This document shows positions 45,912 through 55,600 of a DNA stretch of 64,000 nt, piece after piece (position 1 is the first letter of the stretch; each line of letters starts with the position of its first letter). The stretch spans positions 2,046,001 to 2,110,000 of the forward strand of contig NC_092650.1 in the NCBI RefSeq assembly GCF_032118995.1, read 5' to 3'. Both the position numbers and the translations under genes were made by a program. The DNA is from Asterias amurensis (lineage: Eukaryota; Echinodermata; Asteroidea; Forcipulatida; Asteriidae). The notes under the pieces are model-generated. The model saw only the letters and a program-made list of their open reading frames with translations, searched no databases and was not told where the DNA came from.

Positions 45912-46400
45912 TCAAGGCACTGGACAGGTTTGGTAAAATACTCAAATAAAAACTTACTTGGCATATAGGATTTGAGGCATTGCATGGTGAGGTATCAATG
46001 TATATTTGGTTTGCGGTAACACCATGTGTGTATCTACTTGCCAGGTAGAGTTGTTCTTAGGGAACTGTCTTGCTTTATTCTACTGCCGTGGAGTAGATAA
46101 TCGGAGGTTCGGGAGACTTCTCAGTTCTGAAAAGAACTGTCCTGCTTTTTAACTATTACCAGGGCGGATGGTATAGAAATTAGACTGGACTACTACTTTA
46201 GCTTATAGGATCGTAATTAACTGTACTGCCGCGGAGTCAGTTCTGAATTGGTCTCAACGTTTCGACTAGCTTTCTCTAGTCATCGTCAGGGGACTTACTT
46301 GGTAACGAGCAATCAAGAGATGTTGATAGCATAAAACATTGTGAGAAACTGCTCCCTCTGAAGTTACTTAGTTTTTGAGAAAGAAAAAATAAAAAATATT
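45912..46400 (-). mobile_element. ME1 element split by another insertion
   Basis: 'aaggcactggacaggtttgg' to 'aaaaacttacttgg' (45914-45961) continues at 46293 with 'acttacttggtaacgagca' and 'cattgtgagaaactgctccc'. The two halves are separated by the 45962-46292 element. Confidence 0.8.
45962..46292. mobile_element. Retroelement-like insertion with 10-bp target duplication
   Basis: Flanked by an exact direct repeat 'acttacttgg' (45952-45961 and 46293-46302). The content includes 'ggtttgcggtaacaccatgt', the hairpin 'cagttctgaaaagaactg' and 'cgactagctttctctagtc'. A related copy is at 53630-53935. On the minus strand the right end reads CTGACGA, a GACTAG/CTAGTC stem, then GAAAC, which resembles a hammerhead ribozyme core. 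It could be a Penelope-like element remnant. Confidence 0.6.
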
Positions 46401-47173
46401 TAGAGCAAGTAAACCATTTGCTAGCTGCTGCAGCTGGTATTCAGTGTATTCTGTGTTTGTGTTGATGGTAGCTTGTAATCTACATCAATGCTCTGAGATC
46501 AGCTTTCTGTCTACGCACAAGCAACACAAAACATTTTCATCTGGAGGGGGGGCCAAGCTGGGGCAATCGTTTTTGGGGTTGTATGTTTGTGTACTGATTT
46601 TTTTTATTTTTTTATTTTTTTTTCGCAGGGGGGGGGGGGGGGTGTTGGCTATATAGTGTATTGAACCATATCATTTGTTGCATTTGTTTTGAGTCCATGT
46701 ACCATTTTGTTCACTATGTACTGTAACCAACTGAAAGTCCTAAGTCATAGCCACGCTTTATTTTTTAAAAGGCCTAATAAAGCAACCCCATTATTGCATG
46801 CTGGTCATCTTGGTCAAGCTCCTACTAATTCAACAAAATTCAAATCCATATTTCTTATCTCACTACAGGGCCACCCTATAAATCCATTATTTTTACACCC
46901 TGTCACTGTATTTATAAATATAAGAGTTGTATATAATTTAACCTGTTGAAAAGATATTTTGGAAAAAACACATAGTATTGTAATGATTGGTCAGGCTTCA
47001 AGTATGTAACAATAGACTAAGAAACATTCCTTGAAACTTAGTATAATTGGTTAACATGAACTCTGTGTATACTTATTAATGTTAAATTGTGATTCTATAA
47101 TAGGCATCAAAGTTTCAATATTATAAAAACCAAGACATGTTTTGACTTCAGAAATGTTATTGCATACTCTCTG

Positions 47174-47549
47174 GCAACGAAGGTCCGACAAATCAGGTCC
47201 GACAAATCAAGTCCGACATGCATGCACGTATGGTTTGCACGCGGCCGAGTTGTGCAGAAAGGCATTAAAAAGGCTCACGTGTTCTTGCACACACGTGTTC
47301 TTGCACACACGTGTTCTTGCACACATGTGTTCTTGCACACACGTGTTCTTGCACACACGTGTTCTTGCACACACGTGTTCTTGCACACACGTGTTCTTGC
47401 ACACACGTGTTCTTGCACACACGTGTTCTTGCACACACGTGTTCTTGCACACACGTGTTCTTGCACACACGTGTTCTTGCACACACGTGTTCTTGCACAC
47501 ACGTGCTCTTCCACACGCAATTGTGGGCGGAGCCTAATGGATCGGTCTT
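47174..47549 (+). mobile_element. ME2 element carrying an internal minisatellite
   Basis: Left part 'caacgaaggtccgacaaatc' and 'gagttgtgcagaaaggcatt', right part 'gtgggcggagcctaatggat' then 'cggtct', matching the ME2 copies at 17498 and 52899. The region that is about 25 bp in those copies is here expanded to about 240 bp of 16-bp repeats. Confidence 0.8.
47276..47516 (+). repeat. 16-bp minisatellite with CACGTG in every unit
   Basis: Unit 'cacgtgttcttgcaca'. Fifteen boxes start at 47276 and every 16 bp to 47500; fourteen are CACGTG and one (47324) is CATGTG. Because 16 is not a multiple of 3, several frames stay open (HVFLHTRVLAHTCSCT-type and NTCVQEHVCARTRVCK-type); these are not genes. 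Confidence 0.95.
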
Positions 47550-47640
47550 TTCACGAGCCTCGAAGTGTGACGCCAGCTGTTCAGGGTTTAGGCAAGCACA
47601 GTTAATGTTCCTGTCAACTCAACATCATTATTGTCATTAT

Positions 47641-47664
47641 TGTTTTTTTTTTTTTTTTTTTTTG
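47641..47664 (+). repeat. Poly-T run
   Basis: An unbroken run of about 23 T follows ATTATTG, a simple repeat just beyond the ME2 element. Confidence 0.8.
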
Positions 47665-48149
47665 GAATTCATTGTCCAGATTAATTTTGGAATATGGGCG
47701 GGGCTACTTGGAAATCAAGGTGTGTGTTGTATCAAACTCAGTGCCTTGTCTCTTAAAGATATTTATTGCATTCTTAATGTTAGTGTAGTGTGAGCACACA
47801 AACCACGCAGCGTCAGAAGTAGGGAGTTTATTCTAAACTTATAGCGTCTTTCTTTCTTTTTGTAAGTTTTGCACGTCTTTATACCTGACGAAAATCCTTC
47901 ACGCGAATTGTTAAAGTGAAGCATATTGTTTCATAATGTGGAAACAATGCATACTAATTTATTGTCTTATGTTAAAGTTCCCTTTATATTCCCTATTAAT
48001 TGAAGTATCAGCGGGCTTTAAAAAATTTCCGACAGACTCTGAGAAAAAAATTGTGCGCGTTATTAATCACAACTCAAATCGATCAAAATTCGCACCCTTT
48101 GCTTGTATTGAGTATGATTAACTGCGCCACCGAACCAAGCATTCTATTC

Positions 48150-48505
48150 TTGTTTGGCGACGTTAATTTTGTTAATGTAGTCGGTAATACTGCAACATGA
48201 ATTACTGGAGAAGAGATAGTAGCACACAAACATCTGGCTCTAAACGATCCTGGGGTGGATTTCACAAAGAGTTAAGACTAGTCTTATCTCGAGTTAGGAC
48301 GACCTAATCGTAGGACGAGTTATTCGTTAGGACTTGCCTTAAGTTTTTAATAACTCCTACGACTAGCCCTAAGTTGGGACTATGTTTGTGAAACCGACTC
48401 AAGACTCATAGACTTGCCCAGTCTTGGGCAAGCCTCCAAAACAGTTGTAGTTGCGCCCTCTTTCGGCAACTTGTACAAAAAAATAGCGTCTTCAGTCAAG
48501 CTTAA
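48150..48505 (+). repeat. Interspersed repeat ('ttggcgacgtt' family), interrupted copy
   Basis: 'ttgtttggcgacgttaattt' and 'acaaacatctggctctaaac' lie left of the insertion; 'catagacttgcccagtcttg' and 'gttgcgccctctttcgg' lie right of it. The uninterrupted copy is at 38915-39165. Confidence 0.75.
48257..48400. mobile_element. MITE-like insertion with 'tttcacaaa' inverted ends
   Basis: 'gatttcacaaagagttaaga' and 'ctatgtttgtgaaacc' are inverted. The interior has 'gacgacctaatcgtaggacg' and 'tcctacgactagcc'. It interrupts the 48150-48505 repeat. Confidence 0.7.
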
Positions 48506-49150
48506 AAGCATGCTTGACAATGGGGCTAAGCGTCCTAAAAGATTTTATGTTTTATTTTTTATTTATGTTGGACATTATGTAAGATGTGAATAAAAAAGGT
48601 GAAGTGCTTTCTTTAAAATCACACTAAAATTCAACCGTATAAATTATCAAAGATGCTTGCCCCTACAATTAAGTATATGTTTGATTATCTGAATCTTATT
48701 TGGTATCAACATTTGTTCATTTTAATGTTTTCTTTAAATCATTATAACTTCTGTATTAATCAAACTTACGAACATTTAAAAATTTGTTTTGCTTATTTGA
48801 GAAACTTTACTTGTATTTAAGACTGATTTAAAAATTCTCACTTGGTTAATTTAACTTTTATCATATCATATTTCAATTTGTAGTCGTGCGGGGAAAATAA
48901 TAACAACCATATTCTGCATTATTAATGAAAATAATTATATCATGTTTTGGTAAAAATGCATACAACGAAGTGTTAAACAAATTGCATTGAATGTATTTAA
49001 ACAACACAGATGTTAAATCATGAATATGAAATAAAAAACCATTTGCAATTATTGGTGAAAAGTTAATCATCTTTTAAAGTGTGTGCTATATTTAAGTTGA
49101 AATATTATTATGATGACAGGGGGGGGGGGGATGTCCTATTTCAAATTTTT

Positions 49151-50345
49151 GGGCAAAAGCATGAAACATTGCTAAGGGCAAGTCCAGAATTTTAATCCAG
49201 TTTGCTTGCAAAAATCACAAGAAGTAAGGCCAGCATTTTTAATCCATTTTGGGCGTAAAATTGAAAAATTTTGAAAGGGGCAAGTCCGGCATTTTTTTCC
49301 AGTTTGGGCCTAAAATTATAAATAAACGCAAGGGGTAAGTCCAACATTTTTATCCATTTTGGGCCTAAAATTGAACATTTTGCAAGGGGTAAGTCCAGCA
49401 TTTCCATTTGGGGCCTAAAGTTGGAAAAAACACACGGGGTTAGTCCAGCATTTTTTTCCAGTTTGGGCCTAAAATTATAAATAAACGCAAGGGGTAAGTC
49501 CAACATTTTTATCCATTTTGGGCCTAAAATTGAACATTTTGCAAGGGGTAAGTCCAGCATTTCCATTTGGGGCCTAAAATTGGAAAAAACACAAGGGGTT
49601 AGTCCAGCATTTTTGTCCATTTTGGGCCTTAAATTGAAAAACTTGCAAGGGGTAAGGCCAGCATTTTGATCAATTTTGGGCCAAAAATTAAAAAACTTGC
49701 AAGGGGTAAGTCCAGCATTTTTATCCATTTTGGGCCAAAAATTGAGAAATTTGCAAGGGGTAAGTCCAGCATGTTTTATTCATTTTGGGCCTAAAATTCA
49801 AAAAATTGCAAGGGGCAAGTCCAGCATTTTTATCAATTTTGGGCCAAAAATTTAGAAATTTGCAAGGGGTAAGTCCAGCATTTTTATCCATTTTGGGCCT
49901 AAAATTGGAAAAAACGCAAGGGGTAAGGCCAGCATTTTTATTATATTTGTGCCGAAAATTAAAAAATTCACAAGGAGTAAGTCCAGCATTTTTATCCAAT
50001 TTTGGCCAAAATTGAAATATTTGCAAGGGGTAAGTCCAGCATTTTTTATCCATTTTGGGCCTTAAATTGGAGAGAAAAACAACGCAAGGGGCAAGTCCAG
50101 CATTTTTATCCATTTTGAGCCTTAAATTGAAAAATTGCAAGGGGTAGGTCTAGCATTTTTATCAAACTTTCACAAAAAAAGACTCGAAAATTTTACAAGG
50201 TGTAAGTCCAGCGTTTTTATCAAATTTGGGCCAAAAATGGAAAAAAACGCAAGGGGTAAGTCCAGCATTATTATCCAATTTGGGCCAAAAATTGAAAAAT
50301 TTGCAAGGGGTAAATCCATCATTTTTATCTACAATTTGAGCCCAA
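49151..50345. repeat. Minisatellite of about 54 bp, about 22 units
   Basis: The unit contains 'gcaaggggtaagtccagcat', 'ttttatccattttgggcc' and 'taaaattgaaa'. Twenty-two 'ccagcat'-type marks occur between 49183 and 50318, a mean period of about 54 bp. A higher-order duplication of about 163 bp is seen at 49291-49455 and 49456-49618. The minus strand stays open in long stretches (49728-49192, 50140-49721) because 54 is a multiple of 3, giving 18-aa repeats such as KMDKNAGLTPCKFFNF. Confidence 0.9.
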
Positions 50346-50983
50346 ACTCTACAGTTGTTTACAAAAACCCAAATGGTTACATGAGCGACTGATGGATCCC
50401 TACCACAAGAAACAAATCTAACGACACATTTCTTTCTCATCATCTATATATTTCTTACATATATTTTGCTTCTCCAGAATATACAAACATATTTTCAATT
50501 ATGAAACTCCTTTAATTGCACTTTACAGAAAAGTTGTTCATAGTAATTGCATAGTTTTTTAATTCTCTTTTACAACAATTTGAAGATCCATTGGATTAAC
50601 ACCGGTGGGATTACAGGCGTTTTAAGTCATTGCTGACAAAAACACTCTGAAACTTCCAGATCTTCTGAGAAACAAATAAAACAACAATTAAATTTGTTAT
50701 TGCAATGGTAATTTAATCTTAAACTCCTTTACTCAGAAATATGAGGTCTATTTCTGTTGACTAGGCAAGGGACCTGCTACAAGTTGATATTTTTAATCAG
50801 GATAATAAGTGCAAAGCAGCTTCAAGCTTAAAAACTTACAATCATCTTTTCTCATAACCCCAAAATTTCTTCCTTTTAACCTTTACACGATGGCTTTACA
50901 TAAGTATAAATTATCTCCAATAAATATAGAGTCAGTATCCAATGTGGGTATACAGTATACTTGTCATGCCTATAAACTGGTGA

Positions 50984-51228
50984 CTGACCAAACTATAGAC
51001 ATATTAAATAACCCCTTTGCTGCTATGAAAGTTGCCATCTTGTAGGGCAAACTGTATGTCGTCTAAACACGTACATCAAAGAGGCACACGCAGCGTTCCC
51101 GGTTTGATTTCTACAGCACAAGCATACACGTACACACCCACACGCTCACAGACGCCATGTTGTAGGGCAGATATTTGAACGATGACGTCATATTCAATAC
51201 GGTCTATAGTTTGGACAATAACTCAGTC
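50984..51228. mobile_element. Possible MITE with 'tgactga..ccaaactatag' inverted ends
   Basis: 'tgactgaccaaactatagac' (left) and 'gtctatagtttggacaataa' with 'ctcagtca' (right) are roughly inverted. The interior is GC-richer with 'cacgtac' words. Confidence 0.5.
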
Positions 51229-51793
51229 AATCATGGGGAGTGACATATTGATTCAACTTATTTAATTCACAGAATTAAACTAAGCACTCATTTATTGCAT
51301 TTGATATCATAAGATACCTTAAAAACAGTTTGCATAATTTATTTAGGTGATGGAAGTATTAAACATGCTATACAGTTTATAAAAACTATTTCCAACTTTT
51401 TTTTTTAAATATTGAATGTAAAACAATTTGCTATGTTGTAGAATTTAATTGAGCTAGAAACAGAATGCTTGTGTTTGTTTACATGTTGACTTAACTTTAG
51501 AGAATGTAATATTCAATAATACTTGTAATGGAAGACATTGTGTGCATATGTTAATCTGGTATAATTTGATTGTTACCATTATTATCCTAATTTCCCTCAG
51601 GTATATTTTGAAAAAGACCAGAAGTTTTGGCTCTTTGTACTTGTGAAAGTACAAAATACAAATTGTCTTAAAACATGGGTGCCTCTCAAAGAACCCTGTT
51701 TATTCATTTGGTACTTTTATTTCAGGGCCAATTACTGATCCCTGTGGAACATTTTCCCTTTGATGGCCAAATAGTGATGTCATTTAAGACTCA

Positions 51794-52640
51794 TCAAGCC
51801 TTACTTTCTTCTGAATTTAAACATCTTTCATTTATTACTTTTTTGGAAGTGTGGGGTGACCGGAGGTTACCTAATGACCTACTTCTTGACCTTCTGTGTT
51901 GTCGAGACTTCCGGGTCGGTAACAAAAGAGACTCATCTCCAATTTGAATAACAAAACCAGGCTGTAAGTTCAAATCATGAAACTTATTCTGCCTTGCACC
52001 AACCATCCTTGAATTATTGTTTACTGTCGGATCAATAATATCTGAATCAGTTGCCGACCGACGCAGTACAAATCCCCCGCCAACAGTCATCTCACCCGAC
52101 ACACTGTCTGTGATGTTAAAGTCTACTCCACTCGATGAGCTTGAATCTCTTGGAGCTGACGCACTTCTTAAGCTAGTCCTCATCGATTGATTGAGAGATA
52201 TCAAAGAACTCCTTGTAGTACAAGTTATCACAGAGAATGTCGACGGCACAAGTTCCTGAGTTGAGGACTCTAAGTCTTTATGTTTACTTTCCGCATCCGA
52301 CATTTCGATCGTATGTAGTGTATGTGAACGGCGTCTATTCCACGACAATGTTCGGACAAACGACGCTCGTAGCCGCCTCCCGAGACTTGCAACCTGATCC
52401 GTCCTCGAGATGTTCGGTGGATCGAAATCCATAATGGTGCCCTCACTTTGGAAGCTGTCCGCCCTGTTCCCTCTAGGTGCAGTCCGAGAATGCGCTAAGT
52501 CATCTTCTAGAATGTTCATCACGGGTTCGTTGATGGACGGTTGGATCAGATCTAAATTAACGCCCAGGATTTCAACGACGTCGGAAGCTGTTGGACGTTC
52601 CTCAGGTTCAATGGACCAACAGCGCTGCATCAGTCCAGCA
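51794..52640 (-). CDS. VKR: VKR last exon: kinase C-lobe end and C-terminal tail
   Basis: Starts after [28 protein letters not shown] ends the kinase fold. About 230 polar residues follow, with basic/serine patches ([28 protein letters not shown]) that look like 14-3-3 or AGC-kinase sites, and no obvious SH2-type YxxM. The stop is at 51796-51794. Confidence 0.88.
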
Positions 52641-55600
52641 CTGCAGAGGGTTCAATGATAATTGATTAAATGTTTGACTAAGAGGGATGGTATTGAGACA
52701 GACTGAACAACAAACTTTTTAAAAGGAAACAACTTTCTGAGAGGCTAAAAGGTTGTTGTGATCAGACTCCAAAATGAAGCTTTGAAAGAATTTTTCTTGT
52801 GTGAATTCAAGCCATAGTCTTCAACTCACTTTGTTTATTCAGAGCATGCGGTACGTTTCAATTTTTTTGTTGACTGTGAGTACGTGAAAGTTCCCACAAT
52901 AGACCGATCCATTAAGCTCTACCCCATTGCGTATTGACCAATCGCAACGCAACGAAGGTCCAACAAATAAGGTCTGACATGCTTGGCGCGCGCGGCAGGG
53001 TTGTGCAAAAAAGGCATTGGAGAGGCTCACGTGTTCTTGCTCAAACGTGCGTCGTGGGTGGAGTTTACTGGATCGGTCTATACCTGTACTACTGCATGAC
53101 CCTAATTCCAGAGCAATGATTGATCAAAAGTTTGACCAAATTTGAAAATATATATCCTCATCCAAATCTAAGAAAGAAGAGAACTTCTCAAACTTACAGA
53201 GATGGGCTACAGTCGTCCGGTGGTCTCATAGCATTGTTATGACGGATAAACTCCAACACCTCCGCATTGCTCAAATCCTTATAAGGAAATCCACCAAAGG
53301 TCACGACCTCATAGATGATGATACCGAGGCTCCAGATATCGCTCTTTGTTGTGAAGATTCCTTCATTGACACTCTCAGGGGCCATCCAACGAACTGGCAT
53401 CTTACCTGCATCAAGAAATCAGAAAGAATCTTGAGGTTATATTGTTAATTAAATTTCATTGTATTTATTATTGCACAGGGTATAGACCAAGCAGTTACAA
53501 AACAGACATTGAAAAAACAAATACGCCAAAAATTATACGATGATTACACAACACCATACAAAGTAAAACCTGTTTGTTGTCGCTGTTGCTATTAAAGCTA
53601 TTTTTGTAGTTGTTGTTGTTATTAATATATATCTTGTTTGCCGTAACACCATTTGGGTATCTACTTGCTGGGTAGATTACGTTCTTTTGAGATCTGACTT
53701 GATTTATATTTTACTACCACGGAGTACATTTAACGAATTCGGGAGACTTCTCAGTTCTAAAAAGAACTATTCTCCTTTTTAACTACTGCCCGGATCGAAG
53801 GTAGGAAATTGGCCGGAACTACTACTGTTGTTTTTGAAGTGGATCAAGGGGACTTTTTATTGTTAACTTCACTATCGCGTATTGAGTTCTTAAGAAAACT
53901 AGCTTTCTCTAGTCATTGTCAGGAGACTGTTGTTGTGTTGTTGCTATTGTTGTTGTTGTTGTTGTTGTTATTGTTGTTATTGTTGTTATTGTTGTCAATG
54001 TTTACCTTCCCTGCTGAGCCTGTAATAGTTAGAATCATAAGTTGCTCTAGTCATCCCAAAGTCTGCAATCTTCACAGTATAAGAACAATCCACAAGGCAG
54101 TTACGACATGCTAGATCTCTGTCAAAAGAAGATATCACAAAATAGCAAAAGATATCACAAAGTAGCAAAAGAAGATGTCACAAAATAGCAAAAGAAGATG
54201 TCATAAAATAGCGAAAGATATCACAAAATAGCAAAAGAAGATAGCAAAAGAAGATGTCACAAAATAGCAAAAGATGATGTCACCAAATAGCAAAAGATAT
54301 CACAAAATAGTAAAAAAAGATAGCATAGCAAAAGAAGATGTCACAAAATAGTATAAAAAATCACAAAATAGCAAAAGAAGATAGCAAAAGAAGTTGTAAC
54401 AAAATAGCAAAAGAAGATGTCACAAAATAGCAAACAATATCACAAAATAGCAAAAGAAGATAGCAAAAGAAGATGTCACAAATAAGTAAAAGAAGATGTC
54501 ACAAAATAGCAAAAGGAGATGTCACAAAATAGCAAGAATCAAAACCCAGTATCGAGCTTATTATGATGGCAATTGGTTTAAAGGCACTGGACACATTTGG
54601 CAATTACTCAAGATAATTGTTAGCAACAAAAGTTACTTGGAGACCTGTTGATAGTATAAAACATTGTGAGAAACAACTCCCTCTGAAGTAAAATAGTTTT
54701 TGAGAAAGAGGTAATAAATAAATATTTGAATCTGGGAAAGACTTCAGACCTGAAACCTTTCTCAGGCATCTGAAAGCACACATATTGTGTGCAACAAGAG
54801 TGCTTTTTCTTTCATTTTGTTCTTTACCAATTGAGCCCAAATTTTCACATATTATTTTATGCATATGTTGGGATACACCAAGTGGAAATACTGGTCTTTG
54901 ACAATTACCAGACGTTGTACACATATTATTAAGATAACAGTTTTTATTTTTGTACTTTTGTATAACTTTGACAGCCCCTGTTCCTTTTGTCAAAAAAAAA
55001 AGCAAAGTTAAGTTCTAGAAATGAGCAACTTACCGATGCACATATTTATGAGAAGCTAGGTATCTCAATCCAGTAGCAACATCAAGAACCATGGCGGTGA
55101 GTCGCTCTGGAGAAACGGTCATATCATTGGATGAACTCTGGCTTACAAGATGGCGTCTCGCCAATAGGAAGGTCTTTAAATCACCTGTTTAAATCAATTA
55201 AATAATGAAGTGTCAAATACAGGAATACATCACACAGATAGAAGCAGTCATAGTTTTTCAAAAAGACAAGTTTTTCAGCGGTATGTTTTAGACAATAGTG
55301 ATTTAATCATTTGCTAGTAAAATCAGCAAGGTTGACTACTCGATGAAATCACACCACTTTCTCCCGGAATATTTCTGTATTTATTTGTCAAACAATTTGT
55401 TCAGGATTTGCAGGTGTCTGAATAGCTTAAGGGCCATAAGCCTCATGTTTCAGTGCACAGTTTGCAGAAAAGGTGTTTTCCATATTAGCTTTATATTTCT
55501 GCTCACACAGTTTGCAAAAAAAAACAAATAGTCTCGACTATAGCCCCCTCCAAACTTGAATAATATTTGGTCCTTGGGAACATTTGATTGAGTAGCAAGG

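Larger units (their letters stand above)
45889..51793. other. Tail-to-tail intergenic region, SACM1L to VKR
   Basis: Contains a nested ME1/retroelement pair, an ME2 copy with minisatellite, an interrupted repeat, the 54-bp minisatellite and a MITE-like unit. A possible SACM1L polyadenylation signal AATAAA is at 46776-46781. No gene was recognised; 48550-49100 is plain AT-rich DNA. Confidence 0.6.

Noticed and set aside
47142..47793. Several overlapping open frames on both strands with HVFLHTRVLAHTCSCT-like or NTCVQEHVCARTRVCK-like repeats
   Set aside because: They arise because a 16-bp repeat has no stop in several frames. The repeat is a minisatellite inside an ME2 element, with no splice or start context.
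49192..50140. Minus-strand frames of 178 and 139 codons as protein-coding genes
   Set aside because: They are explained by a 54-bp tandem repeat. Frames are broken by unit-length changes, and both strands show open frames. Kept as a repeat and a finding only.
47276..50345. CRISPR-like tandem arrays
   Set aside because: Units are head-to-tail without unique spacers, and the sequence is eukaryotic; these are minisatellites.
53809..54114. Plus-strand frame with a poly-leucine run resembling a signal peptide
   Set aside because: The leucines come from a TTG microsatellite, and the frame overlaps a repeat and is antisense to a VKR exon.
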